From: DTKD01 sp964494345
GTDB taxonomy: Bacteria; Armatimonadota; UBA5829
Direction of reading: 5' to 3'
NCBI GenBank assembly: GCA_964494345.1
Contig: CAZBSI010000003.1
Coordinates: forward strand, 310,001-374,000
Length of the DNA stretch: 64,000 nt
Part shown: positions 17,714 to 25,967 of the stretch, piece by piece
How positions within the stretch are numbered: the first letter of the stretch is position 1
Layout: every line of letters starts with the position of its first letter
Position numbers and translations under genes: made by a program
Notes under the pieces: generated by a model
Seen by the model: only the letters and a program-made list of their open reading frames with translations
What the model was told of the DNA's origin: nothing
Database searches by the model: none

Positions 17714-20116
17714 TTATAACATTGCTACCGGATCAACATCTACCGCGAGCTTTCTGCGAACGGCAGGATTGACTTCGAATGCGGCTCGAAGTAAACCGAT
17801 CGCCGCCTCTCGTTCTGCCGACCGCATCACCGTGTGCCAACGATATTGACCCTTTAATTTTGATAGCACCGCCGGAATCGGGCCGTCGATGGTGACTTTT
17901 TTTCGCAAGGCATATGGTAAAGACGATATGGTTTTATTCAGTTCGTCGAGAACTGCCCTGGCCTCGGCTTCGTTTGGGCTGCGAGACGTAAGATTGATGA
18001 GCGTGGAATAGGGAGGGTAGTTAAGCTCGCGTCTGCCCTGCAATTCCAACTCAAAAAAGCTCACATAATCGTGGTCGACCGCGCATTTGATGGCGTAATT
18101 GTCAGGATCGAAAGTCTGGATTATTACCTCACCCGGAGTCTTTCCCCTGCCCGCTCTGCCTGCTACTTGTGAGACGAGTTGATAGGTGCGCTCGGCGGCT
18201 CGAAAATCAGGCAGGTTAAGGGAAGTGTCGGCGCTGATTATGCCAACCAGAGTAACGTTTGGAAAATCCAGCCCCTTTGCGATCATCTGTGTGCCGATCA
18301 GGATATCCGCCTCCCCAGCTCGAAACGTGCCCAGTATTTCACCGTGGGCTCCCTTGCGAGAGGTGGTGTCGCGATCCATTCTCAGCACCCTGGCGTTTTC
18401 GAACATCTGCCTGGCGGCCTCTTCGACCTTTTCCGTGCCAATCCCGAACTTGCGAATCTTCAATCCCTGGCATTTGGGACAGACATCCGGCGCCGGTTCC
18501 TCGTAACCGCAGTGGTGGCAGCTCAATTTGCGAGCGGCCGCATGCAGCTTCAATGAGACGGCGCAGTGCGGGCATCTGGCGACGTAACTGCATTCCCTGC
18601 ACATCAGAAAAGTGGAGTACGCGCGCCTGTTTTGAAGCAGAATCACTTGTTCCCCACGGTCGAGTCTCTCGCGGATTCCCTGTTCGAGTTTTTCTGTGAA
18701 GATCGTGGCTTTGCCCTTTGCGAACTCATCTTTGAGATTAGCTATTTCAACAGTGGGCATTGGGCGGTTTTCTACTCTGCTTGCCATCGTAAGCATCACA
18801 TATTCGCCGTTTTGGGCGGCGTGATACGTCTCGATGCTGGGGGTTGCGCTGCCGAGCACCAAGGCGGCATTTGCGTCCTGCGCTCGTTTTATCGCCACAT
18901 CGCGGCCGTTGTATCGTGGGGAGGAGTCCTGTTTATAGCTGGCCTCGTGCTCCTCATCGACTATTATCAAGCCAAGATTTGCAAGGGGAGCGAACACCGC
19001 CGACCGTGCTCCTAACACGACTCTGGCCTCGCCTTCGGATATTCGCGCCCATTCGTCGCATCTTTCCCCCGCCGAAAGAGCGCTGTGCAGAACGGCGACC
19101 TGGCTTCCCAATCGGCTTTTGAAGATATTCATTACCTGGGTGGTGAGAGCTATTTCAGGAAGCAATACCAGACACGTTTTGCCCAACTCCAGGGCACGTT
19201 CTATGCAGCGCAGATAGACCTCGGTCTTGCCGCTCGCGGTGACACCGAAGAGCAGATGGCCGGTGTATTTGCCGGATTGGATACAATTTGTGATGATTTC
19301 TACTGCGTTGCGCTGGTCGGTTGTGAGGTCGACTCGTCGTTCGTCGATTCTCGCAAATGCTGGGTCACGCCGAAAGACCATCTCGATTTCTTCTGCAACG
19401 CCTTTATTTATAAGCGAGGTTATTGACGTTCTGCTGATACCGTATCTGCGAATTAGCTCAGTGATGGCAATGTCACGACCGAGTTCGGCGATCAGTGAAT
19501 AGGCTTCCGATTGTTTGTTGGGCAAAGATTTTATTATATCGACTGGCGGGTCGGAGAGCGGCCTCACGCCCTTTAGGATCTTAGGCTTTCCACCGGGTTG
19601 AATTAGTTTCCACTTTCGGCGAATGGCTCCTTTTCTTTCTAGTTGCCTGAGCAGTCTTTGTATGGTGGGTTTGTCACCGGCAAGACTGCCGACATCTACC
19701 GCGCCATTGCCAAATTGGATCTGATTCAGTAAATCTGATTCGGCTGGGGTAAGGTGTGTTTCGACTTTGAGGCTTTCTACCTCGCATTTGAGCTTGCCCT
19801 GCATCACGCCGGGCAGCATACCCATAATCACGCGAGGCAATGGAGCCAAATATCGATCAGATATCCACTCGCCCAGGCCGATCATCCCGGCGTTTAGGCG
19901 CACCGGGCCGTCGAGAATCGCGATAATCGGGCGAGTGTTTTCGACCGGGGAGAAGTCCTCTAAGCCGATCACATAGCCGATGGCCCGGCGGGAAGTCAGC
20001 GGAACCAGCACGCAAGCACCGATTTCCACCTGCCCAGCCAAGCCATCAGGTATTTCGTATGTCAGCGAGTCTATAGGACTGGTCGCGCCTGTGTCGACGA
20101 CAACCCGTGCATACAA
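17714..20116 (-). CDS. priA: Primosomal protein N' (replication restart helicase PriA)
   Basis: An 800-residue superfamily 2 helicase that recognises stalled forks and reloads the replisome. It has the N-terminal 3'-DNA-binding domain, Walker A GVTASGKT (291-298), DEEH box in IIVDEEHEASYKQ, and the zinc-binding insert with paired cysteines (CRECSYVARCPHC, CHHCGYEEPAPDVCPKC). The C-terminal helicase motifs are QVAGRAGRG and the final GPIPAVLSKLKGQYRW. The start is TTG directly after the metK stop; no in-frame ATG precedes the conserved MYARVVVD. Length is full. Confidence 0.97.
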   Translation of the reverse strand: MYARVVVDTGATSPIDSLTYEIPDGLAGQVEIGACVLVPLTSRRAIGYVIGLEDFSPVENTRPIIAILDGPVRLNAGMIGLGEWISDRYLAPLPRVIMGMLPGVMQGKLKCEVESLKVETHLTPAESDLLNQIQFGNGAVDVGSLAGDKPTIQRLLRQLERKGAIRRKWKLIQPGGKPKILKGVRPLSDPPVDIIKSLPNKQSEAYSLIAELGRDIAITELIRRYGISRTSITSLINKGVAEEIEMVFRRDPAFARIDERRVDLTTDQRNAVEIITNCIQSGKYTGHLLFGVTASGKTEVYLRCIERALELGKTCLVLLPEIALTTQVMNIFKSRLGSQVAVLHSALSAGERCDEWARISEGEARVVLGARSAVFAPLANLGLIIVDEEHEASYKQDSSPRYNGRDVAIKRAQDANAALVLGSATPSIETYHAAQNGEYVMLTMASRVENRPMPTVEIANLKDEFAKGKATIFTEKLEQGIRERLDRGEQVILLQNRRAYSTFLMCRECSYVARCPHCAVSLKLHAAARKLSCHHCGYEEPAPDVCPKCQGLKIRKFGIGTEKVEEAARQMFENARVLRMDRDTTSRKGAHGEILGTFRAGEADILIGTQMIAKGLDFPNVTLVGIISADTSLNLPDFRAAERTYQLVSQVAGRAGRGKTPGEVIIQTFDPDNYAIKCAVDHDYVSFFELELQGRRELNYPPYSTLINLTSRSPNEAEARAVLDELNKTISSLPYALRKKVTIDGPIPAVLSKLKGQYRWHTVMRSAEREAAIGLLRAAFEVNPAVRRKLAVDVDPVAML

Positions 20117-21265
20117 CTAAATCCCCGCTTCCTTTTTCAAAAGATCGACCATATCCAGCTCTTCCCACGATACGTTTAGATCGGTGCGGCCAAAGTGGCC
20201 ATACGCCGCAGTCTGTTTGAATATAGGTTTTCTGAGGCTGAGTTTGTCGATGATACCCCTGGGTGTCAAGTCGAAGTATTTGAGGATAAGCTCGCCGATT
20301 TTCTCCTCCGGGATTGTGTTGGTGCGCCAGGTGTCGACCATAATACCCATCGGCTCTGCTTTTCCGATCGCGTATGCCACTTGAAGTTCGCAGCGCTTGG
20401 CCAGGCCCGCAGCCACTACATTTTTGGCGACGTATCTCATCATATAAGATGCGGATCTGTCGACTTTTGTAGCATCCTTGCCGGAGAAGCAACCGCCGCC
20501 GTGCTTGGCCATGCCGCCGTAGGTGTCGACGATGATCTTGCGACCTGTGAGGCCGGTGTCAGCCTGCGGACCGCCGACCGAGAAAGCGCCGGTGGGGTTG
20601 ACATATATTTCAGTGTTTTTGTCAATCAACTCGGCAGGCACGATAGGCTTTACGACGTATTCGATCATGTCTTCTCGAATGGTAGCCTGCGGGATGTTCT
20701 GCTGGTGCTGAGTCGAGACGACGACCTTATCTATGCGAATCGGTCTGCCGTCTTCGTATTCTACGGTGACCTGAGTCTTGCCGTCAGGCCGAAGATAATC
20801 GAGTGTGCCGTCCTTACGAATCGCGGCCAGCCTGCGGGCCAGCTTGTGGGCCATCATAATCGGCAACGGCATCAGTTCCGGGGTCTCATCACACGCAAAA
20901 CCGAACATCATACCCTGGTCGCCTGCTCCGCCCACATCGACTCCCATAGCGATGTCTGGGGACTGGGACTGGATGCTGGTCATTACGCCGCAGGTATGTG
21001 AGCCAATGCCGTAACTTGCTCTGGTATAACCTGCTTGATCAAGCGTGCGCCTGACGATGTCCGGGATTTCTACGTAGGCTCTGGTGGTTACCTCACCAGC
21101 TACGACTACCATTCCCGTGGTCAACAATGCTTCACACGCAACCCTTGCAGTTGGGTCCTGCTCGAGTATGGCGTCGAGTACGGCGTCCGAAATTTGGTCA
21201 GCCAGTTTATCGGGGTGTCCCTCTGTTACCGACTCAGAGGTGAACATGTGTGTCTTAGAACTCAC
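20117..21265 (-). CDS. metK: S-adenosylmethionine synthetase
   Basis: Makes S-adenosylmethionine from methionine and ATP. Signatures are FTSESVTEGHPDKLADQISDA, GAGDQGMMFGFA and GGGCFSGKDATKVDRS. The 382-residue length is standard. The start is GTG (21265), overlapping the coaBC stop as GTGA, with GGAGG upstream. No SAM riboswitch was recognised upstream of the operon. The gene is inside the gmk operon, linking SAM supply to coenzyme A and formylation genes only by co-transcription. Confidence 0.97.
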   Translation of the reverse strand: MSSKTHMFTSESVTEGHPDKLADQISDAVLDAILEQDPTARVACEALLTTGMVVVAGEVTTRAYVEIPDIVRRTLDQAGYTRASYGIGSHTCGVMTSIQSQSPDIAMGVDVGGAGDQGMMFGFACDETPELMPLPIMMAHKLARRLAAIRKDGTLDYLRPDGKTQVTVEYEDGRPIRIDKVVVSTQHQQNIPQATIREDMIEYVVKPIVPAELIDKNTEIYVNPTGAFSVGGPQADTGLTGRKIIVDTYGGMAKHGGGCFSGKDATKVDRSASYMMRYVAKNVVAAGLAKRCELQVAYAIGKAEPMGIMVDTWRTNTIPEEKIGELILKYFDLTPRGIIDKLSLRKPIFKQTAAYGHFGRTDLNVSWEELDMVDLLKKEAGI

Positions 21266-22473
21266 TTCGTGTCCTCCAGAAAGTTACTTTTAATAAAGTC
21301 TAAAATCTCTTTTGCTACCTTGCGTTTCGACATTTTGGGCAGCGTTATGGGAGACGTATCTTTGGAGATTAATGTCACTTCGTTGTCATCTCCGCCGAAG
21401 ACATCACTGCCTTTTCCCACATAATTTGCTACTATAAGATCAGCCTTTTTGCGTTGTAGTTTCTCCGCAGCATTTTCTAATAAGTTCTCTGTTTCTGCGG
21501 CGAATCCTACCACAATGGTATTGCCTTTCGATGCGCCTATTGCAGCGAGGATGTCCTCGGTTTGGTTCAGCTCCAGTGTGTAGTGATCGGATTTTTTGAT
21601 CTTGTCAACTTGTGCAGCGACAGGTCGGAAATCCGCCGGGGCTGCCGCCGATATGAACAAATCGGAGTCAGCGACTCGACTGAGCGCCTCGTCGTACATC
21701 TCTCTCACAGTCTGCACGGAAATCACTTCGACGCCGTTAGGAGCACAAAGATCTGCAGGGCCGCTAATCAACGTTACTTTGGCTCCCCGATCGGCCGCTT
21801 CCTGTGCAATCGCGTATCCCATTTTACCTGATGAGCGGTTGGAAATATAGCGCACGGGGTCGATGGGTTCGTGCGTCGGCCCGGCTGTGATTAGAATGCT
21901 CCTACCGGCGTAGTCTTTGCCACTGCCGCAGAGCAAATTCTCGATGTATTCGACGATTTTATCAGGCTCCGCAAGCCTGCCAGGGCCTGTGTCGCCGCAG
22001 GCTAATCTGCCTGATTCCGCGTCAATTATCCCGCAACCTAGCGCGCGCAACTTCTCAATATTTGCCGTCACGACCGGGTTTTGATACATATGAACGTTCA
22101 TCGCGGGGCAGATTACTATCTTTTTCGCGACCAGCGCCATAGTGGATAGCATATCGTCGGCTATCCCGTTTGCCAGTTTGCCGATAATGTTGGCCGTGGC
22201 GGGGGCGATGAGCATTACATCGGCTGTTTCGGGCAGGGCGATGTGGACAATTTCCCTCGCACGCGGCGGTTCGAAGACGTCGGTTATGACATGATTCGAT
22301 GTGATTCCCCAGAATGTGGCGGGTTGGACAAGTTTGAGAGCGCTTTCGGTCATCACTACGTGAACATCCGCGCCGCGCTTGACGAGTGCGCTGGCAATGT
22401 AGGCGGATTTGTAGGCCGCTATTCCGCCGCTGATGCCGAGTATTATCTTTTTGGATTCCAACGAGCTTTTCAT
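21262..22473 (-). CDS. coaBC: Bifunctional phosphopantothenoylcysteine decarboxylase / phosphopantothenate-cysteine ligase
   Basis: Catalyses two successive steps of coenzyme A synthesis. The N-terminal flavoprotein domain (about 1-180) has GISGGIAAYK, the catalytic H77 in REIVHIALPE, the PAMNVHM motif (N126) and C159 in RLACGDTG. The C-terminal CoaB domain starts near residue 192 with ILITAGPTHEPIDPVRYISNRSSGKMG and contains NQTEDILA and VGFAAET. It overlaps gmk upstream (ATGA) and metK downstream (GTGA) by 4 bp each, leaving no space for rpoZ, which often lies between gmk and coaBC. Confidence 0.97.
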   Translation of the reverse strand: MKSSLESKKIILGISGGIAAYKSAYIASALVKRGADVHVVMTESALKLVQPATFWGITSNHVITDVFEPPRAREIVHIALPETADVMLIAPATANIIGKLANGIADDMLSTMALVAKKIVICPAMNVHMYQNPVVTANIEKLRALGCGIIDAESGRLACGDTGPGRLAEPDKIVEYIENLLCGSGKDYAGRSILITAGPTHEPIDPVRYISNRSSGKMGYAIAQEAADRGAKVTLISGPADLCAPNGVEVISVQTVREMYDEALSRVADSDLFISAAAPADFRPVAAQVDKIKKSDHYTLELNQTEDILAAIGASKGNTIVVGFAAETENLLENAAEKLQRKKADLIVANYVGKGSDVFGGDDNEVTLISKDTSPITLPKMSKRKVAKEILDFIKSNFLEDTK

Positions 22474-23081
22474 AGTTTCTTTGGGTCGCGTTTTACCTTG
22501 TTTCGTTCGGCAATTACTATCGCTTTCAGTTTCTGGGCTGCCTTTTCAACGGTGTCGTTTTCAATGACATAATCGTATTTTGAAACGAATTGCATTTCTT
22601 CGGTTGCCGTTGCGAGCCTGGTTTTAATGCTGGACTCGGAGTCGGTTCCTCTGTCGCGAAGCCTACGTTCGAGTTCCTCCATAGATGGTGGCACGAGGAA
22701 TACGGCGACGCTATCCGGCCTCTGGCGTTTTATTTCTGCCGCGCCCTGAACCTCGATGACGAGAATTACATCGTTGCCTTGAGAGTTCTGTTGTTCGACC
22801 CATTCGCGCGGGGTGCCATACCAGTCGCCGTCGTAAAGCGCGCTCTCTAAAAAGAATCCCCGTGCCCGCCTCTGAGTAAACTCGTCCGTGGTCAGGAAAA
22901 AGTAATCTACTCCGTCGACTTCGTTGCCCCGATCACACCTGGTAGTGCAGGAGATGCTTTTTTTGACGTCGGCGCCGAGGGTGAGAAACTTTTCAAATAC
23001 CGTATCTTTTCCCACTCCAGAAGGCCCGGAAAGCACAATAAGGAGGCCCCCGTCTTGCGCATATTCTTCCCAGATTCGCAC
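22470..23081 (-). CDS. gmk: Guanylate kinase
   Basis: Phosphorylates GMP to GDP. The P-loop GPSGVGKDT, the GMP-binding SCTTRCDRGNEVDGVDYFFLT and EVQGAAEIKR segments are present. I prefer the GTG at 23081 (AGGGGG about 8 bp upstream), giving about 203 residues beginning MRIWEEYAQDGGLLIVLSG. A 13-residue longer form from the GTG at 23120 is possible. It is the first gene of the operon that runs through coaBC, metK, priA, def, the TIGR03790 gene and fmt. Confidence 0.95.
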   Translation of the reverse strand: MRIWEEYAQDGGLLIVLSGPSGVGKDTVFEKFLTLGADVKKSISCTTRCDRGNEVDGVDYFFLTTDEFTQRRARGFFLESALYDGDWYGTPREWVEQQNSQGNDVILVIEVQGAAEIKRQRPDSVAVFLVPPSMEELERRLRDRGTDSESSIKTRLATATEEMQFVSKYDYVIENDTVEKAAQKLKAIVIAERNKVKRDPKKL

Positions 23082-23203
23082 CGGCAGATCCCCCTGAAAT
23101 AGTCTTTCAGAGTATAGCACGGCGGATATGCAGTGTCAACGAAATCAAGAGTTCGTATGCGGAACACTTATATCTCTCTTGAACGGTTCATTCCTCAACA
23201 AAA

Positions 23204-23263
23204 TACCATATTGTGATAGAATTATATGGATTAGATTGTAGTTTTGTTTTGATGGTATCACAA
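23204..23263. promoter_or_regulatory. Interleaved inverted repeats upstream of the Shedu gene
   Basis: Two inverted repeats alternate here. TACCAT (23204-23209) pairs with ATGGTA (23252-23257), and TTGTGATA (23211-23218) pairs with TATCACAA (23256-23263). They flank an AT-rich core just upstream of the Shedu start, as an operator might. No regulator gene is adjacent, so this is a suggestion only. Confidence 0.35.
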
Positions 23264-23284
23264 CCTATAACGGAGTAGTAACAT

Positions 23285-24598
23285 ATGGCAGATACGGATA
23301 ATAATGGGGTTTATGAGGTAGACCCCAAAACAAGCAAGCAGGCAGATATTTTAAACGCTGTTCCACTTACCCCTGGAGACGGTTTTATAGACGGCAATGT
23401 ACTTGCTGAGGACTTTTCCAAGGAAGACCCCGAATATCATAAGGACGAGAGAATTGTGGCAGATACATCGAAGCACAAAAACAAATTTCGTAAGGTTGCA
23501 AGGTTCGGCATACAGAATGATGATCAGTATCCCGGTGCTAATGTCAAACTCCAACTCTACTACCAGCGAAAGCCCAACGGGGTCACGGAGTGGATAGATA
23601 CTCCGCCTGATGGCTTTTTTGACGCGAAGAGTCTGAAAGGAGGAGAGCAAATCAGAATTGCACTCGGACACCGGGAAACACTTAAGTTATACGAGCATCT
23701 TACTAGCCTTTATGCTTTATGCGATTACGGGATACCCTATGAGAAGTGCAAATGCACTGTATACCACGACGATGTTCGAGCTATCCCAGAAAGCGAATAC
23801 GCTGATACATTCTACTATATCTTGGATGAGTTCCCAGAAGTGCTTGAAGATCTGGCCGCACGCATCAAAAGTGGAGTGAACTTTCAACCTGCTCTAGTGG
23901 ATGTCGTAGAGGCACATTTTTTGAGACAAAGGAAGGAGGCTTTAGATCTCTTTGAACAGAAGATGCGCATTGCACTCGACGATGAACACCCTGATCCTTT
24001 GCCGAGTGGCCAAGGTAGCCACGATAAATGGGATGAAAGAAAGTGGAGTACTTTCTTTAAAAAAAACAAATGGATATTAGGCCACGGTTTATCATACCAG
24101 TTTTTGAACCTGCTCCAACCGCAAGCTTCCGTAGGCGAAACCGATTTGAGCGGACGTGGAGATCAGATAGTCGACTTCGCTATGAACACGGTCGGTGACA
24201 TTAAGTACTCCGTATTGGTTGAGTTAAAGCTGCCTTCTACCCAACTCATTATAAATGACAAAAAGGACAAAGGTTACCGCAATCATACATATCATATCAG
24301 TAAAGAATTTGCTGGAGCCGTGGCTCAAATGCAATCTCAATGCGAATCCTGGCTTCATAAAGCGAGAAGTACAGAAAGTGGCAAGCAACTTGAGAACAGC
24401 GGCATCTACACCTGCCAACCCAAAGGCATACTCGTTATCGGACATACCGGAGATCTCAAAGATAAAAAAGACAGGATGTTGTGTTTCGAACGCTTCAGAC
24501 GCAACCTACATAATCCTGAAGTTATCACTTTCGATGAGCTTTTTGAGCGCGCTAGATACATAGTGGGCAAGGAAGACACTTTGCAAGACGAAAGCTAG
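23285..24598 (+). CDS. Shedu-family (DUF4263) anti-phage nuclease
   Basis: A 437-residue protein whose C-terminal half matches the Shedu/DUF4263 nuclease: WSTFFKKNKWILG (about 254-266), RGDQIVDFAMN (D293, D297), the E313-x-K315 pair in VELKLP, and Q348 in a helix rich in Q. The family ending RFRRNLHNPEVITFDELFERA is also present. This is a PD-(D/E)xK-type core. The N-terminal half (about 1-235) is unrecognised and probably regulatory or target-sensing, as in other Shedu proteins, which act as single-gene phage defence. Base composition is more AT-rich than the neighbours, suggesting acquisition. GGAG lies 9 bp before the ATG. Confidence 0.85.
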   Translation: MADTDNNGVYEVDPKTSKQADILNAVPLTPGDGFIDGNVLAEDFSKEDPEYHKDERIVADTSKHKNKFRKVARFGIQNDDQYPGANVKLQLYYQRKPNGVTEWIDTPPDGFFDAKSLKGGEQIRIALGHRETLKLYEHLTSLYALCDYGIPYEKCKCTVYHDDVRAIPESEYADTFYYILDEFPEVLEDLAARIKSGVNFQPALVDVVEAHFLRQRKEALDLFEQKMRIALDDEHPDPLPSGQGSHDKWDERKWSTFFKKNKWILGHGLSYQFLNLLQPQASVGETDLSGRGDQIVDFAMNTVGDIKYSVLVELKLPSTQLIINDKKDKGYRNHTYHISKEFAGAVAQMQSQCESWLHKARSTESGKQLENSGIYTCQPKGILVIGHTGDLKDKKDRMLCFERFRRNLHNPEVITFDELFERARYIVGKEDTLQDES

Positions 24599-24737
24599 CT
24601 GACCAATAGCAAGTTCAATTCAAGCGAAACGGTTTATTAGCTGTATAGTCGCCTGCGTGCAGCACAATCGAAATGCTACAAGCAGCTTTCCATCGCATTA
24701 ATCCCACATTACTATCTGCTATAATCGAAGCAGATAG

Positions 24738-25952
24738 ATGGAGAGGCGCGTGGTGGAATCCTCTGATAGAGTCGTATATTTGCTGGATATGGACGCGTTT
24801 TTTGCGAGCGTGGAGGAGCGCGAACGACCGGAGTTGGTTGGCAAGCCGGTGATGGTGGTCGGTAGCGCAAGCCCGCGGTCGGTGGTGTGCGCCGCCAATT
24901 ATGAGATACGAAAATATGGGGTGCATTCGGCAATGTCTTACACCCAGGCCGTCAGATTGTGCCCGCATGCTGAGATAATCCCCGCACGACCCGCCCTTTA
25001 TCGACAGGCTTCGAGAAGAGTTTTTGCGATATGTGAGACGTTTACGGATATGGTGGAGATTTCTTCCATTGACGAGTGCTATATGGATATGACTCGCACC
25101 TGTGAGCGTTTCGGCGGGGCAATAGAGGCGGCAAGGCAGCTTAAGGAGCGGATTCGTAAGCAGGAAAAACTGACCTGCACGATTGGGATTGCGCCTAATA
25201 AGCTGCTTGCAAAACTGGCGGCCGGGCTGAAGAAACCGAACGGGCTTTCGCAGATTAAATGGGAAGATTTGGATAGCTTGTATGATACGCTGCCATTGAC
25301 CGCGCTGCACGGCATTGGGCAAAAGACCGCGGAAAAACTGCGGACGATGGGCATTACCACCGCCGCAGGATTGGGCCGGACCAGCAGGCACAGGCTGCAA
25401 AAGACGTTCGGGGTGTTGGGAGACAGGCTGGCGGATATGGGGAAGGGGCTGGATGATTCGCCGGTTGTGCCTTATTACGAAAGGGCCATAGAGAAATCCA
25501 TCAGCCATGAAACTACCCTCGGGGAGGATACCACGGATGTCGGGGAACTTAGCCACATGCTGCATTATCTCTCCGAACAGGTGGCGTACAGGTTGCGCAA
25601 GAGCGGACTGATGGCCGGAGTGGTCGGGGTGGTTGGAAGATATGGAAATCTGCAGCGCACTACCCGTAGCCATAGCCTGTCGGAGCAAACTGACGATGGA
25701 TTGGCGATATATCACGCGGCCAGGCCCCTGCTCGATAACATCCTGAGCAAAGGCCTGCCGTTGAGGTTAATAGGAGTCTCGGCGTCCGGGCTGACCGATG
25801 AGGTTGTTCAGCACGGCCTGTTTGACGACCCCAAACGAAAAACACTGGTCGAGACGGTCGATAAAGTCAATGAGAAACTCGGCAAAACCGCCCTCAAACC
25901 CGCCTCCCTTTTACACACCAGGAAACGTGACCACATCACTTTCAAGGGTTGA
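24738..25952 (+). CDS. dinB: DNA polymerase IV (Y family)
   Basis: An error-prone translesion polymerase. The catalytic acids appear in LLDMDAFFASVEERERP and ISSIDECYMDMT, with IGIAPNKLLAKLAAGLKKPNGL and the helix-hairpin-helix LHGIGQKTAEKLRTMGI. The C-terminal little-finger region ends near FDDPKRKTLVETVDKVNEKLG. A TATAAT-like -10 lies near 24719, but no LexA box of a type I know is visible. No mutasome or beta-clamp genes are adjacent. It converges on the YhaN-like gene with a 15-bp gap. Confidence 0.95.
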   Translation: MERRVVESSDRVVYLLDMDAFFASVEERERPELVGKPVMVVGSASPRSVVCAANYEIRKYGVHSAMSYTQAVRLCPHAEIIPARPALYRQASRRVFAICETFTDMVEISSIDECYMDMTRTCERFGGAIEAARQLKERIRKQEKLTCTIGIAPNKLLAKLAAGLKKPNGLSQIKWEDLDSLYDTLPLTALHGIGQKTAEKLRTMGITTAAGLGRTSRHRLQKTFGVLGDRLADMGKGLDDSPVVPYYERAIEKSISHETTLGEDTTDVGELSHMLHYLSEQVAYRLRKSGLMAGVVGVVGRYGNLQRTTRSHSLSEQTDDGLAIYHAARPLLDNILSKGLPLRLIGVSASGLTDEVVQHGLFDDPKRKTLVETVDKVNEKLGKTALKPASLLHTRKRDHITFKG

Positions 25953-25967
25953 TGTCGTGGCACAGCG

